From CAXXOK01 sp964497495 (GTDB lineage Bacteria; Bacillota; Clostridia; Christensenellales; Aristaeellaceae), in assembly GCA_964497495.1 (NCBI GenBank), contig CAZCCZ010000007.1, positions 1 to 64,000 of the forward strand: a DNA stretch of 64,000 nucleotides, written 5' to 3'. The translations under genes were made by a program, and so were the position numbers. Within the stretch, counting starts at the first letter, position 1; each line of letters starts with the position of its first letter. Under the pieces are notes generated by a model. The model made no database searches. It was given only the letters and a program-made list of their open reading frames with translations, and was not told where the DNA came from. Below, piece by piece: positions 10,439-17,981 of this stretch.

Positions 10439-11083
10439 TTATGGCAGCAGCGTGTCTGGGGACTGTTCATAAAAATCCAGCGCACCCTTGGCTAGGCAAA
10501 GGGACTCGACTTGGGTATAGTACGCGATACTGCCGATTGCTTGTACGATAGCGTCCGCCCCATCCACCGGCTGCTTTTTAAGCTGGGGCATTGTGCGGAT
10601 ATCATCCTCTATGGCATCGGATACGGCGCCTTCAAAACTTTCCATCTTGGAAAGGATGTTCGTGCAAAGCCTTTCGTAGGTCGCGTCCAGCCCGATGAGA
10701 TCGATCATGGGTCGCAGGATATCCAAGAACAGAATCTTGATTTTAGCCAGCGGTAGAATGGACTTAAACATGTCTACCATGATATAGGATATGATTTGGT
10801 TATGCGTATACAGGGTAAAGTTGGTATTCTTGACATCGTGCCCGCCTGGCAGAAGCTGTTCCTTGATGTAGGAAACAAACATCTTTCGCGTTACCTCCAC
10901 ATCTACCGAACGGAGATATTTCTCGATTTTTGCATAGTTCACATGATCCGGAACCGTATTTGGATCGATCAGCTGGTATTTGAGCCGCACGCGTGCCGAA
11001 ATATCACTGACGGCTTCTTTTACCAGTATCGCTACATCGATTTGCCCGGCGGCGTTGTAATGGATCGTTGGCTCCTTACGCAT
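10439..11083 (-). CDS. Protein of unknown function (214 aa)
   Basis: I do not recognise this 214-aa protein. It appears soluble, without a signal peptide; residues ~90-130 are moderately hydrophobic (helical, including IISYIMVDMF and IKILFLDILRP) but hold charged residues. An acidic stretch near EDDIRTMPQLKK is followed by a helical C-terminus. Codon use resembles the glucan synthase, and it lies about 100 bases upstream of that gene on the same strand, separated by the 16-bp hairpin, so an operon is plausible. The ATG at 11083 has only a weak ribosome site. It might be an accessory or regulatory factor for glucan synthesis, on position alone. Confidence 0.6.
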   Translation of the reverse strand: MRKEPTIHYNAAGQIDVAILVKEAVSDISARVRLKYQLIDPNTVPDHVNYAKIEKYLRSVDVEVTRKMFVSYIKEQLLPGGHDVKNTNFTLYTHNQIISYIMVDMFKSILPLAKIKILFLDILRPMIDLIGLDATYERLCTNILSKMESFEGAVSDAIEDDIRTMPQLKKQPVDGADAIVQAIGSIAYYTQVESLCLAKGALDFYEQSPDTLLP

Positions 11084-11340
11084 TGATAACAGCTCATTTC
11101 TCCATGCTTTCCCAGAGGTTTTATCGAACAGTCTTTTCTGGATGCGCCGGACGGCAACTGCCGAGCAGGTATCCTGCGGGGCTTACGGCTCTATTTTCGT
11201 CATGGTGTAGGGATGGGTTGCATTCCACGGTGTCCATCGAATTACTTATGCAGGCATACCGCGCCATGTCGTGACGCATAGGGTTGGCGGATGACCGTAG
11301 CAGGCGAACCTCCGCCGAGCCGTACCGCAGGTGAAGCGAT

Positions 11341-11505
11341 TCAACGTTTCGTTCTGATAATCCGTATCACCAGCACGATTACCGCAACCGCCAGCAGGAT
11401 ATGATTAAAACCGCCTATGGTAGTTGATGTGAGCATTCCGAGCGACCATAGAACAAACAACACGATTGCGATCGTCCATAACATAATGCAAACATCTTTT
11501 TCCAT
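11341..11505 (-). CDS. Small Lmo0937-family membrane protein (54 aa)
   Basis: This reading frame encodes 54 aa with two hydrophobic helices (starting at MLWTIAIVLFVLW and at HILLAVAVIVLVIRI) separated by a short GG-containing turn and ending in a basic RTKR tail. The pattern MLWTIA...LG...GG..HILL....VLVIR is that of the Lmo0937 (DUF5670) family of tiny membrane proteins, often linked to general stress. The first ATG is at 11505. Family members usually begin at the MLW methionine (codon 8, 11484), so the start may be 21 bases further in. Neither start has a strong ribosome site. It is one of four very small minus-strand genes in 11.3-12.6 kb. Confidence 0.72.
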   Translation of the reverse strand: MEKDVCIMLWTIAIVLFVLWSLGMLTSTTIGGFNHILLAVAVIVLVIRIIRTKR

Positions 11506-11593
11506 ATCCGTTGTTTATAGCCCGACGCGCGGACAGGACGGATTACACGAATTCCCCAAGCCCTGTATTTGCATGTGCGATGGACGGGCTTCT

Positions 11594-11624
11594 CGTGGCT
11601 GCCGCACGGCTTTCGGCAGCCACG
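11594..11624 (-). terminator. Hairpin downstream of the basic Lys/Ala-rich gene
   Basis: Arms 11594-11604 and 11614-11624 (CGTGGCTGCCG and complement) form an 11-bp stem with a 9-base loop, 13 bases past the stop of the minus-strand gene ending at 11637. Position suggests a transcript end, but the following bases lack a clear U-run, so termination strength is uncertain. Confidence 0.5.
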
Positions 11625-11636
11625 ACCGGCAACAGG

Positions 11637-11960
11637 TCAATGGTGTTTCGGCTTTTCAGCCATATTATGACCCGTGTGTTTGATATCGCCGAGGATCTTC
11701 CCGGCCCCTGAGCCGATATCCTGATTGACTTTACCCATACGCTTGGCACCGGCTTTCATGTTCTCCTTTGCGGTCTGCACAGCGTGAACGACTGAGCCCT
11801 TCATTTCTGCTGTCTTTTTTGAGCCCGCTACATTCGCGGCTACCACGCTATCCACGACGGTCGCGGCTACAGCCTTCACAGCCTTTGCCTTACCTTTCGC
11901 TTTGCTCTTGAGAGCGTTGTTCTCCTTGCGCGCCTGGTCGCGCATTTTTTTCATGTCCAA
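11637..11960 (-). CDS. Small basic Lys/Ala-rich protein (~107 aa), histone-H1/LEA-like composition
   Basis: The frame is open from 12056, but the best ribosome site (AAGGAG) stands 8 bases before a TTG at 11960 and 14 bases before the ATG at 11954, so the product is about 105-107 aa. It is low-complexity, rich in Lys, Ala, Val and Gly (for example KSKAKGKAKAVKAVAATVV), without membrane segments, and ends HNMAEKPKHH. Such composition occurs in histone-H1-like, LEA-like and CsbD/YtxH-type stress proteins, but no family can be assigned. It sits between tiny membrane-protein genes on the same strand, and a hairpin follows its stop. DNA or membrane association is inference from charge alone. Confidence 0.6.
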   Translation of the reverse strand: MDMKKMRDQARKENNALKSKAKGKAKAVKAVAATVVDSVVAANVAGSKKTAEMKGSVVHAVQTAKENMKAGAKRMGKVNQDIGSGAGKILGDIKHTGHNMAEKPKHH

Positions 11961-12074
11961 ACCAATCACTCCTTGTTCTGCTGTCGGGGGACTTAGTAGA
12001 TTGAATCTGTGTAAATAGGCATGCAGGCAGCTTTCACATGATTCGCCCATGGGCACGTAAAGTTGCGCCGGGCT

Positions 12075-12242
12075 TTACCGTTGCGCAATAACGAGGCCGG
12101 TAACGCCCAACGCGATTTGAATGAGCCCCAAGCCGTTGTTCGAGGTAAAGAAGCCAACATCTGCGATGCCAAGCGCTCCGATCACAAGCGATCCGATACT
12201 GAGCACGAGAAGCGCAGTTTGCTTCAGCCTTCCTTTTTCCAT
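12075..12242 (-). CDS. Small membrane protein (55 aa), paralogue of the gene at 12390
   Basis: A 55-aa frame with two hydrophobic helices (LLVLSIGSLVIGALGIA and IQIALGVTGLVIA) joined by a short FFTSNN turn and a basic N-terminus (MEKGRLK). The ribosome site AGAGGTG lies about 9 bases before the ATG. It aligns over its whole length with the product of the next gene upstream: shared VLSIG, LGIA.V.FFTSN, LGV.GL and the terminal R. The pair is therefore a tandem duplication. Function unknown; similar tiny two-helix proteins are common in stress-response loci of Clostridia. Confidence 0.68.
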   Translation of the reverse strand: MEKGRLKQTALLVLSIGSLVIGALGIADVGFFTSNNGLGLIQIALGVTGLVIAQR

Positions 12243-12389
12243 GAGATATACACCTCTTTCAGTTGTGAATATTAACAGGTACCTTCAGTTAGCGTGCGAG
12301 ATATCTGCAGGCATTACAGCCCATGGGTATGGACTGTCGCAGTGCCCGCAAATGTGGCGACACACGCCGCCCATCTTGAACACTGAACC

Positions 12390-12551
12390 TTAGCGGGAGG
12401 CAACGAGCAGCCCGCCCACACCGAGTACGATTTCCGCAAGCTCGAGTAGCGTATTGGACGTGAAAAATTCTACGCGCGCGATGCCCAGCACCCCTACCAG
12501 CAGAAACCCGATACTGAGCACAAACAGCATGGTACGCTTGATATTCGCCAT
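12390..12551 (-). CDS. Small membrane protein (53 aa), paralogue of the gene at 12075
   Basis: A 53-aa frame with N-terminus MANIKRT, a first helix FVLSIGFLLVGVLGIA, the turn RVEFFTSNT and a second helix ending VLGVGGLLVASR. GGAGAG lies 7-8 bases before the ATG at 12551, an excellent ribosome site. It is the first gene of the minus-strand group of small proteins, and the 0.9 kb upstream of it contains no gene. The lack of charged residues in both helices and the conserved FFTSN turn shared with its neighbour suggest a membrane hairpin. I know of no assigned function. Confidence 0.68.
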   Translation of the reverse strand: MANIKRTMLFVLSIGFLLVGVLGIARVEFFTSNTLLELAEIVLGVGGLLVASR

Positions 12552-13436
12552 GGTATCTCTCCTTCCATTCGTCTGATCCTGTCGTCAGCCTGCATTCTTG
12601 ACGCTGATGAGGCGCCTGCGGCCTTGATCTCGGCTGATTTGTACATGCAAGGCCAAGCCCTTTTCGGGCTGTCGGTCATTCCTGTCTGCTTTCTTTAAAT
12701 GCGAAAAGAGCTCAAACGCGCTTATCGGCTTGGCTTTGTCGTCATTATTGAGTTAATAAAGCTGGTGGAACGCTCATAAATATAACGCGTTCCCCCAAAT
12801 AAGCGAAACAATAATCGCGAGTTTCGCAAGCGGTCAGAATGTGAAACGGTAACTTGAACCTCGAGATGAAACATGAAGGTTCTACCGTTAGAGTAAACTT
12901 TTTCCTGCGACTTGTCAATGCTGTCTACCAAAAGGCGGAATGTGCTGATTTCAAATAAATCGTATATGTATGCTCATGTTGTTGATGATAAAGCTTCCAG
13001 TGTGAGATGCATTGCTAAAAAATAGATTATACAGTTGACTGTATCGGCGGAACTGATCTGAATCAGAAAGCTGTGGGCAAAGTAGTAAGAAGGGAATGGA
13101 CTTCCCAAAGAAGTGGGTTAGGGTGAAATATGGGGATCTGCAGCAGTATGAAGCATCACAGCTAAATTACATCCAGTGATGTCAAACTATTCTTTTGGCG
13201 GTGTTCACCGCATCGAACCATAGTAGATTAGCCACGACGTGTACCACCTATTGATAAAGGGTAGTTTATCGGCAGATGGTTTTTAGTATATGTGGAAAGC
13301 GTTGTGTGGTAAGGGATTCGGAACTTTCGCAGCTTTTATGAAGGAAATAACCCTGCCCACGAGCATTGTACCAAATTGAAAGTTAGTCAATCTGGTATAA
13401 TGAACACAAAGGAATGGGGTCAATGCCAAGGATATG
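12552..13436. other. Intergenic stretch, AT-richer than its surroundings, no gene recognised
   Basis: About 0.9 kb with visibly lower GC than either flank. Only short frames occur; the longest, 12722-12931 on the minus strand, has no ribosome site and no family resemblance I trust. A TGGTATAAT extended -10 lies near 13393-13401 on the plus strand without a good -35. The stretch separates the minus-strand glucan/small-protein group from the transporter operon and may be a junction of imported DNA. Confidence 0.5.
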
Positions 13437-13461
13437 AAAAACCACCGGCTAGGCCGGTGGT
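13437..13461 (-). terminator. Rho-independent terminator of the transporter operon
   Basis: Arms 13441-13449 and 13453-13461 (ACCACCGGC / GCCGGTGGT) form a perfect 9-bp stem with a 3-base loop. Read on the minus strand it is followed by TTTTTC. It lies 16 bases after the stop of the MacB-like gene and closes the minus-strand operon that starts near 20377. Confidence 0.88.
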
Positions 13462-13477
13462 AATTATTATAGTGATT

Positions 13478-14752
13478 TTAATATGATTCGTCCCCTGATT
13501 TCTTTTCTGCGATGCGGTTACACCTGTTCGCTTTCAGGCGGGCCGCCAGTATGGCGAGCGTGACCGCGGCAAACGCGCTGGCCCAGGCGGTGACCACGGC
13601 GAAGTACCGGATGCGGATTAACTGCGGGCTTCGCAGTTCCATCAGGCTTGCGGCACCCTGCCATACGTTCCAGAAAGCGGTTTGGATGTCTTTCCACTCC
13701 ACCAGCACCGCCGGCACCCATTCGGTAAATGTATAAACGGGCGCCACGATATAACCAACCAGCAACGCCGCGCCGAAAGCGAGAACGCCGTACCCGACGG
13801 CAAGCGTCGCCACGCCCAAAAGAAGCCGTGGCAGAAGGCGAACCGCATACTGGTTTTGAAGCCGGGTACGGTAATCGGCGAAAAACCGGCGGAACATACG
13901 ATTCCACAGCCTGAGCAGGCTGAAGAACGCCGCGCAGCCCAAACCGAACAGCAGTACCCTCACGGGCATCAGGGCCCCCATGCGCTCCTTGCCAAGGTCA
14001 ATCAGCGTTCCGCCGGCGCTCCACTGTTCCATATCTTTGCCGAACTGCGCCCGCGCGCCCGCGCCGGGAAGCGGCCTCGCCGTCACCTGCAGCGCCTGCA
14101 GTTGAATCTCCAGATCGCGCAGGCCCGAAAGCGTAACGTACGCGCCGTAGTCTTCGGCGTCGCCCACTTTTTTCCCGTGCCGCAGAATGCCGACCACGGA
14201 AAAATCGCGCCCGGATACGGTCACGGTGCGGCCTATGGGCTGGGAAATCTTAAACAGTGCTAGCGCCAGCTTCTCGTCCAACAGGATACCGTCGCAGCCG
14301 CCTTTCAGTTCCTCGGGGTAAAACAGCCGCCCGAAAAGCAGGTATTCGGGTTCCAGCACGAAGGCGTTTTCACTTAACGCCGTCAGCCGCGCCTGTTTGG
14401 TTTCGCCCGTATCGGCGGTCAGGCTGGCTGCCTCCAGCAATCCGCTCATAGTGTAGGTTTGCATCACGCCGGCCCATCCGGTGGCCAGGGATTGCAGGTT
14501 TTCCTTCAGGGTGATCGTCGCCTGGTTGGGAAGCGCCGCCCGCGCGTTTTCGCCGGTTTCGTTCCCGGCGGCCGGATCGCCGCCCGCCTCGTCTGTGCCG
14601 GTCTTATCCGGCTGCGTGGCGGGAACCATGCGGGGCGCGGGGATCAGGTACTGCAGGTCGCTGCCTGCGGCGGACGTCTGCACCCAGGCCCAGACGATCA
14701 CGGCCGCGCATACGGCAAGCGCCAGCAGGCATCGCACGCATTTTTTCATCAT
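13478..14752 (-). CDS. MacB-like ABC transporter permease / periplasmic-core domain protein
   Basis: The product is about 424 aa with an N-terminal membrane anchor (CLLALAVCAAVIVWAWV). A low-complexity Asp/Gly/Glu linker and an extracellular domain similar to the MacB core domain follow (LEPEYLLFGRLF, GILLDEKLALALF, VSGRDFSVVGILRHGKKVG). Three membrane helices lie at about 270-290, 310-345 and 390-410. This is the MacB/FtsX layout, but no ATPase gene adjoins. A GTG at 14764 is also possible. The ATG at 14752 is preferred because AGGTGA stands 8 bases before it. It is the last gene of the operon, after the HlyD-like adaptor, and ends at a terminator. A role in lipoprotein or peptide export, or in sensing, is inference. 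Confidence 0.72.
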   Translation of the reverse strand: MMKKCVRCLLALAVCAAVIVWAWVQTSAAGSDLQYLIPAPRMVPATQPDKTGTDEAGGDPAAGNETGENARAALPNQATITLKENLQSLATGWAGVMQTYTMSGLLEAASLTADTGETKQARLTALSENAFVLEPEYLLFGRLFYPEELKGGCDGILLDEKLALALFKISQPIGRTVTVSGRDFSVVGILRHGKKVGDAEDYGAYVTLSGLRDLEIQLQALQVTARPLPGAGARAQFGKDMEQWSAGGTLIDLGKERMGALMPVRVLLFGLGCAAFFSLLRLWNRMFRRFFADYRTRLQNQYAVRLLPRLLLGVATLAVGYGVLAFGAALLVGYIVAPVYTFTEWVPAVLVEWKDIQTAFWNVWQGAASLMELRSPQLIRIRYFAVVTAWASAFAAVTLAILAARLKANRCNRIAEKKSGDESY

Positions 14753-14771
14753 ATTCGCTTTCACCTGCCGA

Positions 14772-16127
14772 TCAATCCACGTACAGCATCACGGTGCACC
14801 CGTCCGTAAGGGCACGGTCCTCCCGATCGGCAATGTCCTGATAGCTCAGATCCTGCGAAACGGAAACCATAGTGTCTCCGCGCTCCACCACATCCACGCT
14901 GGTCTTGACCGCCTTCATGGAACTGGAGTCGAGGAAACCGCCGTTGTTACGCTGAATCAGGTATATGTAATCCTGGCCTTCGCCTTCGTTGCGCACGGCG
15001 CTGGAAGGGATGAGCGTCGTAGCTTCCTTGGCCCGGTACGTTACGGTAACTTCCACGCCGTCGTCCGTCACCATTTTGGGGATGCCGCCTTCCGCAGAAA
15101 TGATGTCGTCCGTCAGCGTGATGTACGCGTACTTCTTTCCGTCGCTCTCCAGTGCCGTTTTTTCCACCTTGGTTTTCTGCGTCCCGAAATCACCCGCTAT
15201 TTCCACCTTGGTGCCTTCGGAAATCAGCTTTTTCTGGCTGGTGATGTCGCCGCGCAACATCGGCGCCGCTCCGTCCGCGCTTAAAGAATAGGCGACCTTC
15301 TTGCCGTCGTAGGTATCGCCGTTCTTCACGTTGACGGCGACCACGTAACCGGCTTGCGGCGCGGTGACGGTGCTGAGGGCTTCCTTGCGCTCTGAAAGCG
15401 CCGTCATGTCGTCGGTGATGCCGGCCAGTTCCCTCATCAGCGCGCGGCGCTCGTTGATAAACTTGAAGGTCGCGTTCCGCACGCGGATCTTGTCGTCGTC
15501 GTACGAATCAAAAAACGTCTGGTACGCCGCGTCGTATTTATCTTTGGCATCCAGCGCCTTTGTTACGGCACTCGTAAGGTCCGGGCGTCCGGCGGCTTTC
15601 TGCTTCCAGAGCGAGGCGTCGCTTCCGATATCCACGTTGCTCTTGAACGCCGTTACCTGCGCGCTGTGCTCCGCGTCCGTAAACGCGGACTGTGCGGTAA
15701 GCACGGCGTCGTACAGGTCGTTCTGCTGGCTGGTGCGCATCAGCCTGCGGTTTTCCACGTCCTTGTCCAGCAGCGCTTTCGCTTTTTCCGTATATTTGCT
15801 TTGAAGGTCTTTCCAGTCCTTGTTATAATCGGTCAGCCTTGCGGTGAACAGGGTTTCGCCCGCGTCTACGTGGTGACCGGGACGCACGTATACCTTGTCG
15901 ATGACGATGGAGCTCTGGGCCGCGAGGTCCAGTGTATAATCCGTCGTTTCGGGGAAATAGACCTTCGTGTTCAGCTTGATCTTCTGTTCCAGCCGCCCGC
16001 GGTTGGCCTGCACTACCTGCACCTTCGGGGTGGAGATGGTTTTCACGGTATTGGCAAAGAACATGCACAGCGCAACCGCCACCCCAAGGATCACGAAACC
16101 GCGCAGCGCGAATTTCTTCATTTTCAT
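14772..16127 (-). CDS. HlyD/MacA-family membrane fusion (adaptor) protein
   Basis: A 451-aa protein with an N-terminal membrane anchor (ALRGFVILGVAVALCMFFAN). It begins the barrel/lipoyl part with KVQVVQANRGRLEQKI and SIVIDKVYVRPGHHVDAGE, then a long helical hairpin rich in Lys, Asp and Gln (about residues 115-265). The second lipoyl half is TVTAPQAGYVVAVNVKNGD, followed by beta-barrel and membrane-proximal domains. This is the layout of MacA/HlyD adaptors of ABC exporters, here in a probable monoderm. It lies 20 bases after the upstream permease gene and just before the MacB-like gene, so MFP plus MacB-like permease form one unit. The absence of a nearby ATPase is notable. Confidence 0.85.
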   Translation of the reverse strand: MKMKKFALRGFVILGVAVALCMFFANTVKTISTPKVQVVQANRGRLEQKIKLNTKVYFPETTDYTLDLAAQSSIVIDKVYVRPGHHVDAGETLFTARLTDYNKDWKDLQSKYTEKAKALLDKDVENRRLMRTSQQNDLYDAVLTAQSAFTDAEHSAQVTAFKSNVDIGSDASLWKQKAAGRPDLTSAVTKALDAKDKYDAAYQTFFDSYDDDKIRVRNATFKFINERRALMRELAGITDDMTALSERKEALSTVTAPQAGYVVAVNVKNGDTYDGKKVAYSLSADGAAPMLRGDITSQKKLISEGTKVEIAGDFGTQKTKVEKTALESDGKKYAYITLTDDIISAEGGIPKMVTDDGVEVTVTYRAKEATTLIPSSAVRNEGEGQDYIYLIQRNNGGFLDSSSMKAVKTSVDVVERGDTMVSVSQDLSYQDIADREDRALTDGCTVMLYVD

Positions 16128-16147
16128 ATCGGTCGGCTCCTCTTCGG

Positions 16148-17044
16148 TTATTTCAGCTCGCTAAGCGTAACGCCCAGCAATATGTCTTCCTGAAAATAGA
16201 AGTATACGAACAGCGCCGGAAGAATGAACAGCGCTGCGCCCGCGAAGGCAACGTCCGCTCCGTCGGTGCTGATCTGGTTGAACATTACGGAGAGGGGTTG
16301 GCTGGCCGTGTTGTTGGCCAGGTAAACCAGCGGCTGTTCCACCATGTTCCAGCAATCCGCGAAGGACAGCGCCACCGCCGCGCCCAGAATGGGTCTGGAT
16401 ACCGGGACCACTACGTGCAGGTAACAGCGCAGGGCGCCCGCGCCGTCCATCATACCGGCTTCTAGCAATTCGTTAGGAAGCCCGGCCATGAACTGGCGGA
16501 TCAGGAAAATATAGAACGGGGTGAACCACATGGGCAGGATCACCGCCCAGGGCGTTTGCAGGATGCCCATGAAACGGAGCGATATGACGCTCGGCACCAT
16601 GGTGACCTGAAAGGGAAGCACCATCAGCATCAGGATGACGAAGAACAGCGCGTCCCGACCTTTGAACTCGAAACGGCTCAGCGCGTACGCCATCAGCGGC
16701 ACAACGACCGCCTGCCCCAGCAGGATCGCCGCCGTATATTTCACAGAGTTGACGAACAACTGCAGATATACCGGCTCCTCGATAAGAATCTTATAGTACT
16801 GCCGTACGGAAGCCAGCTTGGGCGAAACCAGAACGTCCAACCACTGCGTGTCGTCGTAATTACCCCTGAGCTTGAGATACGCTTCCATTTCGCCCTTGGG
16901 GAAGAAAGAGTACAGGAACGTGAAAAAGATGGGCAACAGAATCAGGACCGCGATCACCGAGAGAAATGCGATGGATAACGCGCGGCCCGGCCTGAAGCGT
17001 TTCCTGCGCCCCGTGACTGCGCGCGCCGACGATTGCTGCGTCAT
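16148..17044 (-). CDS. Carbohydrate ABC transporter permease (MalG/UgpE type)
   Basis: A 298-aa inner-membrane permease with six hydrophobic helices and the EAA-loop signature of the binding-protein-dependent family, MDGAGALRCYLHVVVPVSRP, near residues 195-215. That loop normally docks an ATPase. The ATG at 17044 is preceded by AAGGAGG with 5-base spacing. It follows the partner permease by 10 bases and precedes the HlyD-like adaptor. By family it forms a heterodimeric channel with the neighbouring permease for an oligosaccharide or sugar phosphate ester; the substrate cannot be read. Confidence 0.92.
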   Translation of the reverse strand: MTQQSSARAVTGRRKRFRPGRALSIAFLSVIAVLILLPIFFTFLYSFFPKGEMEAYLKLRGNYDDTQWLDVLVSPKLASVRQYYKILIEEPVYLQLFVNSVKYTAAILLGQAVVVPLMAYALSRFEFKGRDALFFVILMLMVLPFQVTMVPSVISLRFMGILQTPWAVILPMWFTPFYIFLIRQFMAGLPNELLEAGMMDGAGALRCYLHVVVPVSRPILGAAVALSFADCWNMVEQPLVYLANNTASQPLSVMFNQISTDGADVAFAGAALFILPALFVYFYFQEDILLGVTLSELK

Positions 17045-17054
17045 AACGGCCTCC

Positions 17055-17909
17055 TTACGCCTGGTTAGGCGAACGCACCGACTTGGTTTTGTACATCAGA
17101 CCGAACAGAACGAACACGATCAGGGCGAAACTGTACGCAGCCGTCGTTACGTCCTGATAGTCCATCTGCCCGAACTTATTGTTCATAAAGTGTTGCAGGG
17201 TGTACACGGTTTCGTCCGGATATGCGCCGCCGATAAAGTAGGCTTCCTTGAAAATCTTGAACGCGTTGACCCACGCCAGCAGGAACACCAGAAAAGACGT
17301 GGGCGCAAGCAGCGGAAGCGTGACCTTCGTTTCGCGCTGCCAGAAGGACGCGCCTTCGAGGCTGGCGTACTCATAGTAGGCGTCCGGCACCGTTTGCAGC
17401 CCGGCGGAGAAGATCACCACGGAGAAGCCGAGGTTCTTCCACACGTACAAAGCCACCACCGGCACGCGCAGCGCGCCGCCTTCCAGCCACAGTACGCGGG
17501 AAAGCCCGACGGACACCAGCAGACGGTTGATGATGCCGCCGTAATCGAACATCAGCAGCCAGATCAGCAGAAGCGACGAGGAAGGCACCAGATAGGGGAG
17601 AAGCAGCGCGTTGCGGAAAAATTTCCCGCCGCCCCGCAGGGATTTCAGCATCACGGACAGCAGGAAAGACATCAGCCATATGGCGGGCGCGCACAGTAAC
17701 GAAAGCTCCATGGTGTTTTTCAGCCCCAGCAGAAACATCTCGTTTTGCCAGATATCCACGTAGTTCTGAAACCATACGAAGCGGTTTTGAAAGGATCCGT
17801 CGGTCATGCTGTAATACACGCCTCCCAGGAAAGGCGCCAGATAGAAAGCGATCAGCCCCAGCAGCCCCGGAAGCAAAAACAGCAGAACGATTTTTTTATG
17901 CCGAAACAA
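17055..17909 (-). CDS. Carbohydrate ABC transporter permease (MalF/UgpA type)
   Basis: A 284-aa permease with six hydrophobic helices. The first is FLLPGLLGLIAFYLAPFLGG, typical of MalF/UgpA-like proteins, and the EAA-type loop is ASLEGASFWQRETKVTLPLL. The start is a TTG at 17909 placed 9 bases after GGGAGG; an ATG alternative is lacking. It follows the binding-protein gene after a hairpin with a U-tract, so it is probably expressed at a lower level than the binding protein. It pairs with the next permease. No ATPase is encoded in the operon, so a shared MsmK-type ATPase encoded elsewhere would be needed. Confidence 0.92.
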   Translation of the reverse strand: MFRHKKIVLLFLLPGLLGLIAFYLAPFLGGVYYSMTDGSFQNRFVWFQNYVDIWQNEMFLLGLKNTMELSLLCAPAIWLMSFLLSVMLKSLRGGGKFFRNALLLPYLVPSSSLLLIWLLMFDYGGIINRLLVSVGLSRVLWLEGGALRVPVVALYVWKNLGFSVVIFSAGLQTVPDAYYEYASLEGASFWQRETKVTLPLLAPTSFLVFLLAWVNAFKIFKEAYFIGGAYPDETVYTLQHFMNNKFGQMDYQDVTTAAYSFALIVFVLFGLMYKTKSVRSPNQA

Positions 17910-17925
17910 ACCGTGTTTCCTCCCT

Positions 17926-17972
17926 CCAAAGAAAACCGGCCGCCCCGTCGCGAGGCGTCAGGCGGCCGGTTT
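17926..17972 (-). terminator. Intercistronic attenuator/terminator between binding-protein and permease genes
   Basis: Arms 17933-17944 and 17961-17972 (AAACCGGCCGCC and complement) make a 12-bp perfect stem. Read on the minus strand it ends in GGTTTTCTTT. It sits between the binding-protein stop (17982) and the permease start (17909). Such partial terminators commonly keep binding protein in excess over membrane components. Confidence 0.8.
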
Positions 17973-17981
17973 GGGAACGCG

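Noticed and set aside
12722..12931. 69-codon minus-strand frame, possibly a recombinase remnant
   Set aside because: Resemblance to recombinase C-termini is too weak, and there is no ribosome site and no other mobile-element trace.
13390..13461. Possible short plus-strand RNA from TGGTATAAT to the hairpin
   Set aside because: There is no acceptable -35, and the hairpin has its T-run only on the minus strand, where it ends the transporter operon.
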